64,000 bases of DNA from Pseudorhodobacter wandonensis (GCF_001202035.1 NZ_LGHT01000004.1:1-64000); one strand, 5' to 3'. Numbered from the stretch's first letter, positions 21,430-31,830 are shown. A program made the numbers and translations. Notes: generated by a model from the letters alone, not told the origin.

Positions 21430-23961
21430 TCACTCCAACCGCCGCTCTACCTCTTCGCGTTCAAAGATCTCGATCACATCGCCCTGACGGATGTCTTCAT
21501 AGCGTTCAAACGCCATGCCACATTCTTGGCCCGAGATGACCTCTTTCACTTCATCCTTATAACGCTTAAGCGTCTTCAGCGTGCCCTCATGGATCACCAC
21601 GTCATCACGCAGCAAGCGTACACCGGCCGAGCGGCGCGCAACGCCTTCGGTAACGATACAGCCCGCCACATGGCCAACGCCGGTGACCTTGAACACCTCT
21701 TTGATCTGCGCATAACCGATAAAGGTTTCACGCACTTCGGCTTTCAACAAGCCCGAGGCCGCAGCTTTGATGTCATCCACAAGATCATAAATGATCGAGT
21801 AATAACGGATCTCAACGCCCTTTTGGTTTGCCGACTGCCGCGCACTGGCGTTCGCCCGCACGTTAAAGCCGATGATCGGCACGTTCGACGCTTCGGCCAA
21901 GCCAACATCCGAATCGGTGATCGCACCAACGCCGTAGTGCAGCACGCGCACGCGCACTTCATCGTTGCCGATTTTTTCCATCGCCTGAACGATCGCTTCG
22001 GCCGAGCCCTGAACATCCGCTTTCACGATAATCGGCAGCTCGGACACATCCTTATCAGCTTTGGCTTTCGCCATCAGCTGTTCCAGCGTCGTTGCAGCAC
22101 CAATTGCGGCGCGCTTGTCTTTGGCGGCTTTCTCACGATAATCCGCGATTTCACGTGCCTGTGCTTCGGTTTCAACCACGTTCAGCACATCGCCGGCCGC
22201 AGGTGTACCCGAAAGGCCCAGCACTTCGACTGGCGTCGATGGCCCTGCCTCTTCAACGCGGTCGCCCTTGCTGTCGATCAGCGCGCGGACTTTGCCCCAC
22301 TGCTCGCCCACAACAAAGATGTCGCCACGGCGCAGCGTGCCGTTGCTGACCAACACGGTCGCAACAGGGCCACGGCCCACGTCCAGTTTGGCCTCGATCA
22401 CCGCAGCTGCAGCCGCGCGTTTCGGGTTGGCTTTCAGCTCAAGGATTTCAGCTTGCAAAGCAATGGCTTCCAACAGCTTGTCGATGCCCATACCGGTTTT
22501 GGCCGATAGCTCTACGTCTTGCACGTCGCCCGACATAGCCTCGACCACAACCTCATGCTGCAACAGATCGGTGCGCACTTTGGTTGGGTTGGCGTCGTGT
22601 TTGTCCATCTTGTTGATGGCCACAATCATTGGAACGCCTGCCGCTTTGGCGTGTTTGATCGCCTCAACCGTTTGCGGCATCACAGCATCATCGGCTGCAA
22701 CTACCAGCACAACAATATCGGTGACCTGCGCACCACGTGCCCGCATCGACGTAAACGCCGCGTGGCCGGGGGTATCAAGGAAAGTCAGCAAGGCACCGCT
22801 GTCGGTTCTTACCTGATAGGCACCGATGTGCTGCGTAATCCCGCCAGCTTCGCCAGACACCACTTTGGCACTGCGAATCGCGTCCAAAAGGCTGGTTTTA
22901 CCGTGGTCAACGTGGCCCATGATCGTCACAATTGGCGGACGTGGCTGCAAATCTGCGGCGTCATCCTCAACCGTTTCAATCACTTGCTCAACATCCGCGT
23001 CCGAGACCCGCACGATCTTGTGACCAAATTCCTCGATCACCAATTCGGCGGTATCAGCGTCGATTGGTTCGTTCATCGTGACCATCAAGCCCATTTTCAT
23101 CAGGCTTTTCACAACATCGGCGGCGCGTTCGGCCATCCGGTTTGCAAGTTCCGAAACCACAATCGTTTCCGGCACTTTCACGTCACGCACCTGCTTTTCA
23201 GGGCGCGATTGCTGGCCAAGTGCCTTTTGACGGGCTTTTTCCTGCTTGCGCTTCATGGCGGCCATTGAGCGAGTGCGCCCACCTTCACCAGCCAAAGCGT
23301 CATTCAGCGACAAACGGCCTGTACGGCGGTTGTCATCGCCCTTGGCTTTGCCACGGCCGCCATCGTCGGCGCGGCTGTCGCGGTCGCGGTCGTTCTTGCT
23401 GCGCGCTGGTGTCAGGCCGGGCTTGGCACCCATCGGGCCGCGCTCATCCGCGGCAGGCGCCGGGGCACTTGCCGAAGGCTTGGGCCGCGGGGCTGCTTTG
23501 GCTGCTTCGATGCGCTTGGCATCCGCCTCGGCCTCTGCCTTCACGCGCGCCTCTTCATCGGCGCGGGCCTGCAATGCCTCTTCGCGCTCGCGGTCTTCGC
23601 GTTCTTTGGCTTCAATCTCTTCACGCTTGCGCGCACGCTCTTGCTCGCGCTCCAGCTCTTCGGCGGCGCGGCGTTCGTTATCTTCAACCTCACGCGCCTT
23701 TGCAGCACGCAAGGCCGCCAGACGGCGTTCCATTTCCGTATCGGAAATGCCCGCAGGCCGTTTGGATGGATCGCCCAAATGCGATTTACTGCCCTGTGCA
23801 GGGGCCGCGCCGGGCGTAACAGCCTTTGGCACGACAACGCGCTTGCGCTTCGTTTCCACCACAACGCTCTTCGTGCGGCCATGGCTAAAGCTTTGCTTCA
23901 CTTGCCCCGAACGGGGGGTGCCACCAAGGCCGAGGGGTTTTTTACCGTCTGTATCGCTCAT
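21430..23961 (-). CDS. infB: translation initiation factor IF-2
   Basis: This 843-residue GTPase places initiator tRNA on the 30S subunit. The N-terminal third is a charged, Ala/Glu/Arg-rich extension that looks coiled-coil ([19 protein letters not shown]), followed by an IF2-N domain ([23 protein letters not shown]). The GTPase domain has [20 protein letters not shown] and NKMDK, and domains II-IV follow. The length is typical for alphaproteobacteria. The ATG overlaps the stop of the upstream ylxR-type gene by four bases, indicating translational coupling in the operon. Confidence 0.97.
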   Translation of the reverse strand: MSDTDGKKPLGLGGTPRSGQVKQSFSHGRTKSVVVETKRKRVVVPKAVTPGAAPAQGSKSHLGDPSKRPAGISDTEMERRLAALRAAKAREVEDNERRAAEELEREQERARKREEIEAKEREDREREEALQARADEEARVKAEAEADAKRIEAAKAAPRPKPSASAPAPAADERGPMGAKPGLTPARSKNDRDRDSRADDGGRGKAKGDDNRRTGRLSLNDALAGEGGRTRSMAAMKRKQEKARQKALGQQSRPEKQVRDVKVPETIVVSELANRMAERAADVVKSLMKMGLMVTMNEPIDADTAELVIEEFGHKIVRVSDADVEQVIETVEDDAADLQPRPPIVTIMGHVDHGKTSLLDAIRSAKVVSGEAGGITQHIGAYQVRTDSGALLTFLDTPGHAAFTSMRARGAQVTDIVVLVVAADDAVMPQTVEAIKHAKAAGVPMIVAINKMDKHDANPTKVRTDLLQHEVVVEAMSGDVQDVELSAKTGMGIDKLLEAIALQAEILELKANPKRAAAAAVIEAKLDVGRGPVATVLVSNGTLRRGDIFVVGEQWGKVRALIDSKGDRVEEAGPSTPVEVLGLSGTPAAGDVLNVVETEAQAREIADYREKAAKDKRAAIGAATTLEQLMAKAKADKDVSELPIIVKADVQGSAEAIVQAMEKIGNDEVRVRVLHYGVGAITDSDVGLAEASNVPIIGFNVRANASARQSANQKGVEIRYYSIIYDLVDDIKAAASGLLKAEVRETFIGYAQIKEVFKVTGVGHVAGCIVTEGVARRSAGVRLLRDDVVIHEGTLKTLKRYKDEVKEVISGQECGMAFERYEDIRQGDVIEIFEREEVERRLE

Positions 23962-24593
23962 GCGTCTTGTCTATCCTCATCGGCGGAGTTTCCGCCTGCT
24001 TGCTCACGGAAACCCGCAAGCCTTGCCGCTTCGTCTACAACACGTTGGCCTAATCCACCAGCGGCAAGCGCCGCGTGTATTGCATGTTCGCGGCCGAATG
24101 CCAAACCCATTTCCGTCGAGGTCAGGCAGCCAATAAATCCGTTCTTTCGTTCCGGGGGGCGCAACTTGGCTTTGCCGCGCTCTGATCCGTCACTGGCTTG
24201 GATCAGTGCAATCGCTTGCCCCTTCACCAACCACTCTTTTACCTTTTCATAGCCCGTCACTGCGTCGCCAGCCTTGCGGGCAAGGCTTAGCAAATCCGTA
24301 ACGCGCCGCACCAACAACGTCTCAACCAATTCGGCCAACCCTTCGGGGGCTTTGACCGGTTGCCGCGCCGCGCGGGAAAACAACCCCTTGGTCGCGGCCT
24401 TGGCAATCGCCGCAGGGCTGGATGCCACATAAATACCCCGGCCGGGCAAGCGGCCCAGAACATCCGGCACCACCACCGCGTCGGGGCCAACCACAAAGCG
24501 AATCAACCCCGCCTTCGGCTGGCTTTCCCCCGTGACGATGCACCGGCGTTCCGGCCCATCCTCACGGTCTTTTTCCCGACCACCCCGCGCCAT
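23958..24593 (-). CDS. YlxR (RnpM-like) domain fused to L7Ae-like RNA-binding domain
   Basis: This 211-residue protein combines two small RNA-binding domains. Residues 1-90 are YlxR-like ([31 protein letters not shown]). Residues 95-190 resemble the ribosomal L7Ae/YlxQ fold ([23 protein letters not shown]). In many bacteria ylxR and ylxQ are separate genes between nusA and infB, and here they are one protein. YlxR has been linked to RNase P and to nucleoid-associated regulation in Gram-positive bacteria; its role here is not known. It starts 14 bases after nusA and overlaps infB by four bases. Confidence 0.88.
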   Translation of the reverse strand: MARGGREKDREDGPERRCIVTGESQPKAGLIRFVVGPDAVVVPDVLGRLPGRGIYVASSPAAIAKAATKGLFSRAARQPVKAPEGLAELVETLLVRRVTDLLSLARKAGDAVTGYEKVKEWLVKGQAIALIQASDGSERGKAKLRPPERKNGFIGCLTSTEMGLAFGREHAIHAALAAGGLGQRVVDEAARLAGFREQAGGNSADEDRQDA

Positions 24594-24607
24594 AGCGACA
24601 GAAGCCC

Positions 24608-26221
24608 TTAGGCTTCTTCCTCCTCGGTGTCGTCGTCGTCTTCAACGTCGTCGGATTCCAGCTCGGTCGGGTCTACCCAACCCAGCATAACGCGGGCGGT
24701 CATTACCAGATTTTGCGCCTCTTCCAGGCTTACGTCAAACTTTTCCAAAACGCCTTCATCCTTGACGCGCACGCCTTTAACTGTGGTCCAGCCACCGGCC
24801 AGTTCCCAGTCAGCACAGGTCGCGAAATCTTCCAGCGTCTTGATGTCGTCTTTCGCCAAAGCTTCCAGCATTTGCGGGGTCAAACCCTCGAAATTCATCA
24901 AGCTTTCGTCAAGACCCAGCGCCTTTGCAGCCTCAAGCGCTTTGGTATTTGCGGCCTCAAGGTAGTCACGGGCACGGGCTTGCAACTCGCCTGCAGTGCC
25001 TTCGTCGAATCCATCAATCGAGGTCAGCTCTTCAAGGTCAACATAGGCCACTTCTTCCAGCGTCACAAAGCCTTCGGAAACCAGCAACTGCGCCATCATC
25101 TCATCGATATCCAGCGTTTCCATGAACAGGCCAGTACGCTGCGCAAACTCTGCTTGGCGACGGGCCGATTCGTCGGTCTCGGTCACGATATCAATATCCA
25201 AACCGGTCAACTGGCTGGCCAAACGCACGTTCTGGCCGCGGCGACCGATTGCAAGCGACAGCTGCTCATCCGGTACAACCACTTCGATCTTGCCCGCTTC
25301 TTCGTCGATCACAACCTTGGAAACCTCGGCTGGCTGCAACGCGTTCACAAGGAAGGTTGCCTGATCTTCATTCCACGGAATGATGTCGATCTTTTCGCCC
25401 TGCAATTCGTTTACAACGGCTTGCACACGGCTGCCGCGCATACCAACGCAGGCACCCACTGGGTCGATTGAGTTGTCATAGGAAATCACAGCGATTTTCG
25501 CGCGCGACCCTGGGTCACGGGCAACGGCTTTGATCTCGATGATGTTGTCGTAGATTTCCGGCACTTCCATCTTGAACAATTCAGCCATGAATTGTGGATC
25601 GGTGCGCGACAGGAAAACCTGCGGGCCACGGGCCTCGCGGCGCACGTCCTTGATGTAGCAACGGATGCGGTCGTTCGGGCGATAGCTCTCACGGCCGATT
25701 TTTTCATTGCGGCGCAGAATCGCCTCACCACGGCCGATATCAACGATGATATTGCCATATTCCTCGCGCTTGACCTGACCATTGATGATCGTGCCCTTGC
25801 GGTCTTTGAATTCTTCAAATTGACGGTCACGCTCGGCTTCGCGGACCTTTTGCAGAATCACCTGCTTGGCCGATTGCGCAGCGATTCGGCCCAGATCAAC
25901 CGGTGGCACTTCGTCAATAATCTCGTCGCCAATCTGCGGGTCGGCCAAATGTGCCTTTGCATCCTTGACGTTCATCTGTGCGTGGTAATTTTCCACCTCG
26001 TCATCCGCCACGACTGTCCGCACGCGGGTAAAGGTCGCGCGGCCGGTGCGACGGTCAATCGCCACGCGGATATCCAGCTCGGCACCGTAACGGCTTTTTG
26101 CCGCCCGAGCGAGGCTTTCTTCCATCGCCTGAATCACCAGATCCGGGTCAATCATCTTTTCCCGTGCGACGGCCTCGGCCGTTTGCAACAGTTCAAGCTG
26201 GTTTGCAGAGGTAATTGCCAT
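24608..26221 (-). CDS. nusA: transcription termination/antitermination protein NusA
   Basis: This 537-residue RNA polymerase-binding factor controls pausing, termination and antitermination. The order is an N-terminal polymerase-binding domain (MAITSANQLELLQTAEAVAREK), an S1 domain (around GTIINGQVKREEYGNIIVDIG), two KH domains (VGACVGMRGSRVQAVVNE and SLAIGRRGQNVRLASQ), then two C-terminal helix-hairpin-helix acidic repeats and a very acidic tail (DDVEDDDDTEEEEA). All parts are present at normal length. It lies second in the operon, 31 bases after rimP. Confidence 0.97.
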   Translation of the reverse strand: MAITSANQLELLQTAEAVAREKMIDPDLVIQAMEESLARAAKSRYGAELDIRVAIDRRTGRATFTRVRTVVADDEVENYHAQMNVKDAKAHLADPQIGDEIIDEVPPVDLGRIAAQSAKQVILQKVREAERDRQFEEFKDRKGTIINGQVKREEYGNIIVDIGRGEAILRRNEKIGRESYRPNDRIRCYIKDVRREARGPQVFLSRTDPQFMAELFKMEVPEIYDNIIEIKAVARDPGSRAKIAVISYDNSIDPVGACVGMRGSRVQAVVNELQGEKIDIIPWNEDQATFLVNALQPAEVSKVVIDEEAGKIEVVVPDEQLSLAIGRRGQNVRLASQLTGLDIDIVTETDESARRQAEFAQRTGLFMETLDIDEMMAQLLVSEGFVTLEEVAYVDLEELTSIDGFDEGTAGELQARARDYLEAANTKALEAAKALGLDESLMNFEGLTPQMLEALAKDDIKTLEDFATCADWELAGGWTTVKGVRVKDEGVLEKFDVSLEEAQNLVMTARVMLGWVDPTELESDDVEDDDDTEEEEA

Positions 26222-26252
26222 TGGTTCTCTCCCAGAGGGTCGGCCTGTGCCG

Positions 26253-26873
26253 TTAGTGCTTGGTTACGGGGATCTCGTCAGAATCAGAGGCGTCGGCCTC
26301 ATCCCCTTCGGTTTCGTCAATCTCGTCAAAGGCGCTGGCGTCAAACGCCGGATCGGCCTTTTTCTGACGCAGCATTTCTGCGATCAGCTCATCCGTCAAA
26401 ATCAGTTTGGCATCCGACAACCAGTCGAATTGCAGGCCGATGGTCACAGTTTCTTTGCCATCTTCCAGTTCGATCAACACTTCTTCGCCTTCGGTCCCGC
26501 GCAAAAAGCCCTTGAACCGGCGGCGGCCATCGATCAGCTCGGTCGTTTCAATCCGCGCCTCATAATCGGCCCACATGTCAAAATCTTTCAACCGTGTCAG
26601 CGGCCGGTCAATGCCAGGGCTGGAAACTTCCAGCGTGTAATTGTCTTCAATCGGGTCTTCCACGTCCAAAATCGCCGAAACGGCGGTCGAAATCGTTGCG
26701 CAGTCTTCAACGATAATCCCGCCTTCGGGGCGATCGGCCATGATCTGCAATATCTTTTCCTTACCGCTCATCAAGCGGATGCGCACCAGTTCGAACCCCA
26801 AATCCTCAATGGCGGGGGTCACGATCTCGGCAAGGCGACGATCAATAGCGGTTTTGGCGATCAGGTCAGACAT
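26253..26873 (-). CDS. rimP: ribosome maturation factor RimP
   Basis: This 206-residue factor is needed for 30S subunit maturation. The family pattern is clear: [59 protein letters not shown] and the C-terminal SH3-like domain. The tail is acidic. The ATG at 26873 is chosen because GGAGG lies six bases upstream. A longer open frame reaches 27056 but crosses a terminator-like hairpin and has no family match. It is the first gene of rimP-nusA-ylxR-infB, the conserved order in proteobacteria. Confidence 0.93.
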   Translation of the reverse strand: MSDLIAKTAIDRRLAEIVTPAIEDLGFELVRIRLMSGKEKILQIMADRPEGGIIVEDCATISTAVSAILDVEDPIEDNYTLEVSSPGIDRPLTRLKDFDMWADYEARIETTELIDGRRRFKGFLRGTEGEEVLIELEDGKETVTIGLQFDWLSDAKLILTDELIAEMLRQKKADPAFDASAFDEIDETEGDEADASDSDEIPVTKH

Positions 26874-26904
26874 TGGCTGCCTCCATTGGCAAAAGGTATC
26901 CCAA

Positions 26905-26929
26905 AACAAAAAACGGGCCGACAGGCCCG
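26905..26929 (-). terminator. terminator/attenuator upstream of rimP
   Basis: On the minus strand a CGGGCC/GGCCCG stem with a four-base loop is directly followed by TTTTTT. It ends about 32 bases before the rimP start, so it either ends a short upstream transcript or acts as an attenuator in the leader of the nusA operon. Confidence 0.75.
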
Positions 26930-26947
26930 CATCAGGTTCCGGTAGCT

Positions 26948-27130
26948 TCAGGTTTGGACCCTGAAACAGCTGTTGAGGGTCATATAGGCCAAGCCCCCAA
27001 CAATTGCAAGCAGACTCTGGGGCCACCAACGCCACCCCGCGCATGGCCCAAGCCAATTCAAGCCGCCGCCCACAGCACCAGCGGCCCGTGCGCCCAAAGC
27101 ATCGGGCACGGGCATGCGGGTTAGGGCCAA
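26948..27130 (-). CDS. possible short membrane protein upstream of rimP
   Basis: A minus-strand frame of about 60 codons (TTG start, or ATG giving [18 protein letters not shown]) contains a plausible membrane segment near its end ([16 protein letters not shown]). It is followed within 20 bases by the hairpin terminator before rimP. There is no clear ribosome site and I recognise no family. Alternatives are a decayed gene or simply the untranslated leader of rimP. The rest of 26930-27180 holds nothing I can name. Confidence 0.3.
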   Translation of the reverse strand: MALTRMPVPDALGARAAGAVGGGLNWLGPCAGWRWWPQSLLAIVGGLAYMTLNSCFRVQT

Positions 27131-27184
27131 AGCGAGCCCAAACAGATATGCCAGATACGACTTCGCCCTGATTTAAGGGGCGAT

Positions 27185-27198
27185 GTGACTCAGATCAA
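27185..27198 (+). promoter_or_regulatory. weak FNR-like box upstream of an Rrf2 gene
   Basis: GTGAC-N4-ATCAA resembles TTGAT-N4-ATCAA in eight of ten positions. A perfect TATAAT lies at 27229-27234, but the spacing to the box centre is not ideal for activation. Confidence 0.3.
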
Positions 27199-27255
27199 AT
27201 ACATCGCCATTCTCAGCCGATATGCAGCTATAATCGCAGCCAGAAAGCCCGTTTT

Positions 27256-27729
27256 ATGCGCCTGACCACGAAAACCAACCTTGCCGTCCGCGTCCTAATG
27301 GCCTGCGCGGTGAATGACGGCATCACCCTGCGCAGCGCTGAAATCGCCGACGCCTGCAATGCTTCGCTCAATCACTTGCTTCAAGTCGTGAATGCGCTGC
27401 AAGGTTTCGGCTTTGTCGATACCATCCGCGGCCGTAGCGGCGGCTTGCGGCTAACCCGCCCTGCCGCCCAAATCTCGATTGGCGATGTGTTTCGCGTATT
27501 CGAGTCCGGCGTGCCCTTTGCCGAATGCTTTGCGGCCGAGACCAACACTTGCCCGCTGTCCGAAACCTGCCGATTGCGCGGTTATCTTTCGCGCGCGGTT
27601 GAGGCGTTTTATCACGAGCTCGACATGGTCACACTCGAAGATCTGACCAAAGGCAATTGCGGGTTAACCGCACTGCTTGCCGTTCCCGATCGTTTGCGAA
27701 ACACCTGCACCGAGTCTGCGCTTGCCTGA
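27256..27729 (+). CDS. Rrf2 family iron-sulfur regulator (RirA/NsrR type)
   Basis: This 157-residue DNA-binding repressor has an N-terminal winged helix (MRLTTKTNLAVRVLMACAVN, then RGRSGGLRLTRPA as wing). Three cysteines at residues 91, 99 and 105 (CFAAETNTCPLSETC) are the likely ligands of an iron-sulfur cluster. This spacing fits RirA (iron response) and many NsrR (nitric oxide) proteins, and the N-terminus looks somewhat more RirA-like. No hmp or iron genes adjoin it. A TATAAT element precedes the start. It lies 63 bases upstream of a LysR gene on the same strand. Confidence 0.8.
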   Translation: MRLTTKTNLAVRVLMACAVNDGITLRSAEIADACNASLNHLLQVVNALQGFGFVDTIRGRSGGLRLTRPAAQISIGDVFRVFESGVPFAECFAAETNTCPLSETCRLRGYLSRAVEAFYHELDMVTLEDLTKGNCGLTALLAVPDRLRNTCTESALA

Positions 27730-27792
27730 CCGATCATCCAAACGCGCTAAACGGGCTTGCCAATTGCCCCAGATGCGCGTCACATCTGGGAT

Positions 27793-28674
27793 ATGGATCT
27801 AAACCTTATCCGCACCTTTATCGAAGTCTCGACCTCGGGCTCGTTTGCCGCGGCGGCGGACCGGCTGTTCGTCACGCAATCGGCTGTTTCATTGCGCGTT
27901 CAACGCCTCGAAGATCAACTTGGCCGCCCGCTTTTTACCCGCTCCAAGGCCGGTGCCGAACTTACGCCGGCTGGCGCCGAGTTTGAACCCTTCGCACAAC
28001 TGCTGTTGCGCAATTGGGAACAGGCGCGCCAACACGTTGCCATTCCTGACGGTTTTACCCGCTCGCTAACCATTGGCGCCCAAACTGCGCTTTGGCCCCG
28101 CATCGGCTTTCGCTGGATAGACGCAATTCGCGCCGAGCTGCCTAACCTCGCTATCCATGCCGAACTCGGCATGCCCGCTGGTCTGACCCGCTCTATGTCC
28201 GAAGGCGTGATGCAAATTTCGCTGTCTTACCGCCCGACATTGCGCCACGGCCTGCACGTCGAAAAGGTCACAGATGAGGAACTGATCCTTGTCGCGTCAT
28301 GGCCTAACCCGACACTTGACGAACTGGTGGGCCACTACGCCTATGTAGATTGGAGCCCCGAGTTTCTGACCTTCCACCAATTGCACCTGCCCCATCTCAC
28401 CAACCCGGGTCTATCACTAGATATGGGCGTGCTTTCGGCGCTCTATATTATCAATCGCCGCTGCGCCGCCTACCTACCTGCACGCTACGTTAAGCGATTC
28501 CTGGACGAAGGTTCGCTACATGTTGTCAAAGGTGCCCCGCACTTTGCTTATCCAATTTGGTCCGTTTGGCGCGAAGATCTTGAACAAGACATCGCAGATG
28601 TTGCGAAAAAAACACTTAAAACCCTGATCATGCAGTTTGACTCTGACATCGCTTGCCTGCGCGATCTGCAATAG
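27793..28674 (+). CDS. LysR family transcriptional regulator
   Basis: This 293-residue regulator has a typical N-terminal winged helix (MDLNLIRTFIEVSTSGSF, then AADRLFVTQSAVSLRVQRLEDQLG) and a C-terminal effector-binding domain with two Rossmann-like lobes. The target and ligand are unknown. The adjacent gene downstream, encoding a DUF481 outer-membrane protein, is in the same direction but 230 AT-rich bases away. The ATG at 27793 gives the canonical LysR start; the ATG at 27757 would add twelve residues with no support. Its oddity is a short C-terminus rich in Asp/Lys, otherwise standard. Confidence 0.88.
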   Translation: MDLNLIRTFIEVSTSGSFAAAADRLFVTQSAVSLRVQRLEDQLGRPLFTRSKAGAELTPAGAEFEPFAQLLLRNWEQARQHVAIPDGFTRSLTIGAQTALWPRIGFRWIDAIRAELPNLAIHAELGMPAGLTRSMSEGVMQISLSYRPTLRHGLHVEKVTDEELILVASWPNPTLDELVGHYAYVDWSPEFLTFHQLHLPHLTNPGLSLDMGVLSALYIINRRCAAYLPARYVKRFLDEGSLHVVKGAPHFAYPIWSVWREDLEQDIADVAKKTLKTLIMQFDSDIACLRDLQ

Positions 28675-28719
28675 GCTGCGCCAAACGCCAATTAAATTCA
28701 TATTTTTCAATATATTAAT

Positions 28720-28787
28720 GCCAGCTCCTTATAGTGCTGGCAATTGATATGTACGTTTTCAAGACATTCGAACACAAGTAATTCTTG
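28720..28787. promoter_or_regulatory. AT-rich leader with two inverted repeats
   Basis: Within the gap upstream of the DUF481 gene, TGCCAGC/GCTGGCA with a ten-base loop (about 28721-28744) and ACAAG-N5-CTTGT (about 28773-28787) stand out. The first could terminate the LysR transcript, and the second has the size of an operator. There are no further genes in 28675-28904. Confidence 0.4.
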
Positions 28788-28904
28788 TCTTATGTATGAT
28801 TTAATTAAAAATATGTTACCTATCTTGCTCGTTCTATACCCATTTCACAGGCAAAAAACGTCCTTGCACACGGCACGGACAACTTACCTTGAAAGGGAAA
28901 AGCC

Positions 28905-29735
28905 ATGAATAACGTATTCAAGACTGGCACGATCGCCGCAATGGCCGTTGCACTCGCAACTTCGGGCGCATTCGCCCAAGAGCTGCTGGGCACAACTGCC
29001 CTGAATGACACGATTGACGACATTGACCGCGATGTTGCCAAAGATATGGCACGCTCGAGCGACGCTTCGCGCTTTGGCAACCCAGAATTCCGCCCAGGCC
29101 TGTCAGGCTCGGCATCTTTGTCCTATTCGGGCAAAACCGGTAACAGCGAAAGCCAAGATCTGACCGTTGGCACACGTCTGCGCTATGCGTCTGGCCCGAT
29201 GGTTCAGACCCTTGGCATCGCTATCGATTTCCAGGAAGCATCCAATGTTTCGACCAAAGAAGACATCTTTGCTGTTTATGATGCAAACTACTACATCAAC
29301 GACAAATTCTATGTGTTCGCATTGGCACGCATTGAAACCGACGGCCTTGCAACTGCTGCGACCGACCTGAAAAAAGACGCCTTCTTGGGCTTTGGTCCGG
29401 GCTACCGCGTTGTGAACAACGAAGACATGACTTGGCGTGTTCAGGCTGGTATTGGCAAAAGCTACATGAAATACGGCAACGACACTTCGGCATCCGAGGC
29501 CGCCGGCATCATTTCGTCGCGCTTTTTCTACAGCATCAACGAAAACCTGTTTGTGACCAACGACACCGACATTCTAAAATCGAAAGCGGCGCTGCGCATC
29601 AACAACGAAATCGGTCTGAACGTAAAAATGACCGACGCGTTCTCGACCCGCGTCAGCTATTTGACCGAGTATAATGACAGCCGCGCTATCCAGTCGGATA
29701 ACAAACTGGCCGTATCCTTGGTTTACGGCTTCTAA
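28905..29735 (+). CDS. DUF481 family outer membrane protein
   Basis: This 276-residue exported protein has a Sec signal peptide (MNNVFKTGTIAAMAVALATSGAFAQ) and then repeated amphipathic beta-strands (SGSASLSYSGKTGNSE, TRLRYASGPMVQTLGIA, YYINDKFYVFALARIETDG). It ends in a strand closing with phenylalanine (LAVSLVYGF), the usual BAM recognition signal. The pattern matches DUF481 (YdiY-like) barrels of unknown function. AAAGGGAAAAG upstream fits the start. The gene has its own AT-rich leader and a strong terminator downstream, suggesting independent and possibly high expression. Confidence 0.85.
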   Translation: MNNVFKTGTIAAMAVALATSGAFAQELLGTTALNDTIDDIDRDVAKDMARSSDASRFGNPEFRPGLSGSASLSYSGKTGNSESQDLTVGTRLRYASGPMVQTLGIAIDFQEASNVSTKEDIFAVYDANYYINDKFYVFALARIETDGLATAATDLKKDAFLGFGPGYRVVNNEDMTWRVQAGIGKSYMKYGNDTSASEAAGIISSRFFYSINENLFVTNDTDILKSKAALRINNEIGLNVKMTDAFSTRVSYLTEYNDSRAIQSDNKLAVSLVYGF

Positions 29736-29820
29736 TAGGCATCCCGCCATAGTGGTTTTTCGGGAAATAGGGAAATCGCAGACTAGGTGGGGTAGTTATT
29801 AACGATTGTGTGTTTTTTAA

Positions 29821-29850
29821 GAGAGGCGCAGGGGAATCCCTGCGCCTCTT
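29821..29850. terminator. bidirectional terminator
   Basis: A 13-pair stem (GAGAGGCGCAGGG with CCCTGCGCCTCTT) has a four-base loop. T-rich tracts on both sides allow it to serve the outer-membrane gene and the convergent peptidase gene. Confidence 0.85.
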
Positions 29851-29919
29851 TCCTGTGCGAAGCCCGTCCAATCAAAGGCCCAAACCTGGGCTGCACACTC
29901 AATGCGGACCGCACGCGAT

Positions 29920-30891
29920 TTATTGAGGTTTCAACCCGTCCATCACTGCCACCAACGCCGCCGAGATCGCCGCCTCGGATAGCGCATGCCCGGCCATCGG
30001 AACCATATTAAGACGGGCATTCATCCACCCCTCTGCCAACTGATAGGCCGAGACTGGCGGGCAAACCATATCGTAACGGCCTTGCACGATATCAGCCTCA
30101 ATTCCCTCAATCCGGTGGCGGTTTTTCAAGATCCAGCCATCATCTTGCAAAAAGCCCTTGTTGACGAAATAGTGGTTCTCTAGCCGTGCAAAGGCCCGCG
30201 CATAATCCGAAGGCCCCTCGCCGGCTGCTACAGTAGAGCCAATCGTGGCAAGAGAATTCTCCCAGTTCGCCCAGAGCCGGGCGTAGCGCATTTCCTCGGC
30301 GACTTTCCCCGAGAAAAGCCTGCGATGATACGCCCCGATCAGGTCGCCCCGCTCATCCTCGGGAATAGCCTGTCCAAATTGGTGCCATAAATCGGGAAAA
30401 AATCGTCCCGCGCCGCCACCGTAAAACCAGTCAAGCTCGGCTTGGGTCATCATAAACACCCCCCGCAGCACCAAGTGGGCAACGCTTTCCGGGTGCGTAA
30501 TTGCGTAAATCAGGGCCAAAGTCGCGCCCCAGCTGCCGCCAAAAAGGATCATTCGGTCCACGCCCAGCGCGGTCCGGATGGCTTCCATATCGGCGACCAA
30601 ATGCCAGGTTGTATTTTCCTCTACCGAGGCATGCGGCCGCGACCGGCCACACCCCCGTTGATCGAATAGAATGATCCGATACACCGCCGGATCAAAATAC
30701 CGCCGCATGGCAGGGCTGCACCCGCCGCCCGGCCCGCCATGAACCACCAAAACAGGGATACCATCGGGGCGGCCACATTGTTCGACATAGATGCTGTGCC
30801 CGCCGCCCACGGCCATCACTTTCTGGTCGAATGGTTCCAGCGGGGGATATAAATATTGAGCCGCGCTCTTTTGCCCTGATCTATGGTCCAT
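29920..30891 (-). CDS. pip: prolyl aminopeptidase (proline iminopeptidase)
   Basis: This 323-residue alpha/beta-hydrolase removes N-terminal proline from peptides. Motifs are HGGPGGGC (oxyanion region), DQRGCGRS, the nucleophile elbow GGSWGATLAL, and the catalytic histidine near MAGHALSE at the C-terminus. The length matches family S33. I place the start at 30891 (MDHRSGQKSAA) where AGGA precedes it; the frame continues upstream without support. It is divergent from ubiG across 61 bases. Confidence 0.92.
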   Translation of the reverse strand: MDHRSGQKSAAQYLYPPLEPFDQKVMAVGGGHSIYVEQCGRPDGIPVLVVHGGPGGGCSPAMRRYFDPAVYRIILFDQRGCGRSRPHASVEENTTWHLVADMEAIRTALGVDRMILFGGSWGATLALIYAITHPESVAHLVLRGVFMMTQAELDWFYGGGAGRFFPDLWHQFGQAIPEDERGDLIGAYHRRLFSGKVAEEMRYARLWANWENSLATIGSTVAAGEGPSDYARAFARLENHYFVNKGFLQDDGWILKNRHRIEGIEADIVQGRYDMVCPPVSAYQLAEGWMNARLNMVPMAGHALSEAAISAALVAVMDGLKPQ

Positions 30892-30952
30892 GTTCGTCCT
30901 ATATGATACGCCAAGCCTGCCTTTCCCGGCCCGAAACTGCAAGGAGTGAGAG

Positions 30953-31693
30953 ATGGATTTAAACACGATTGACCCCGCCGAAGTCGCAAAATTCGAAGCG
31001 ATGGCGGCGGAATGGTGGGATCCGGCCGGAAAGTTCAAACCTCTGCATATGCTGAACCCTTGCAGGCTGGATTATATCACGGCACAGATCGCAGCGGAAT
31101 TTGACCGCGATTTGACCGCGCCGCTGCCGTTCAAGGGGCTGCGGCTGCTTGATATTGGCTGCGGTGGCGGGCTGCTTTCGGAACCGATGGCGCGTCTGGG
31201 GGCCGAGGTAGTGGGGGCAGATGCGGCGGCAAGGAATATTCCGGTCGCGAAACTTCATGCCGAGCAGATGGGGCTGACGATCGATTACCGTCACTGCGCG
31301 GCCGAAGATTTGGCCAAGAATGGCGAGGTTTTCGATGTGGTTCTGAATATGGAAGTGGTCGAGCATGTGGCCGATCCGCAGGCCTTTCTGACGGCCTGTC
31401 AGGGGCTTTTGAAACCGGGGGGGCTGATGATTTGCTCGACTTTGAATCGCAACCCCAAAAGCTTTATGATGGGGATTATCGGGGCTGAATGGGTGATGCG
31501 GTGGCTGCCAAAAGGGACGCATGACTGGGCGAAATTTATCACGCCGGACGAGCTGTATCTGATGCTGGAAAAAGCGGCTTTGCGGCCGGTGGACCGCAAA
31601 GGAATGGTGTTTAATCCGATCAGCTGGAATTGGTCGCTTTCGGATCGGGACCTATCGGTGAACTATGTGACGGCGAGTGTGAAGCCTGCCTGA
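30953..31693 (+). CDS. ubiG: ubiquinone O-methyltransferase
   Basis: This 246-residue SAM-dependent methyltransferase performs the two O-methylations of ubiquinone synthesis. The N-terminal signature [19 protein letters not shown] is diagnostic for UbiG. The SAM-binding motif [19 protein letters not shown], the LNMEVVEHV motif and [10 protein letters not shown] follow. AAGGAG precedes the ATG. The length is normal. The gene stands alone, with no other ubi genes around it. Confidence 0.96.
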   Translation: MDLNTIDPAEVAKFEAMAAEWWDPAGKFKPLHMLNPCRLDYITAQIAAEFDRDLTAPLPFKGLRLLDIGCGGGLLSEPMARLGAEVVGADAAARNIPVAKLHAEQMGLTIDYRHCAAEDLAKNGEVFDVVLNMEVVEHVADPQAFLTACQGLLKPGGLMICSTLNRNPKSFMMGIIGAEWVMRWLPKGTHDWAKFITPDELYLMLEKAALRPVDRKGMVFNPISWNWSLSDRDLSVNYVTASVKPA

Positions 31694-31796
31694 AAGGCGT
31701 GGTGACCGCGCGCGGACATATTTATAACGCGTTGATTGTAAATAAGTTTCGGGTTTTTGTTTACCGAAAATTAATTTGTTCAACGGCAGGGGGGGA

Positions 31797-31814
31797 GTCG
31801 GGGTGAACCCCGAC
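31797..31814 (-). terminator. hairpin after the DUF2934 gene
   Basis: A perfect GTCGGGG/CCCCGAC stem with a four-base loop lies 17 bases past the stop codon of the DUF2934 gene. It has no T-run. Confidence 0.4.
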
Positions 31815-31830
31815 CTACTTTGATTGCGCC

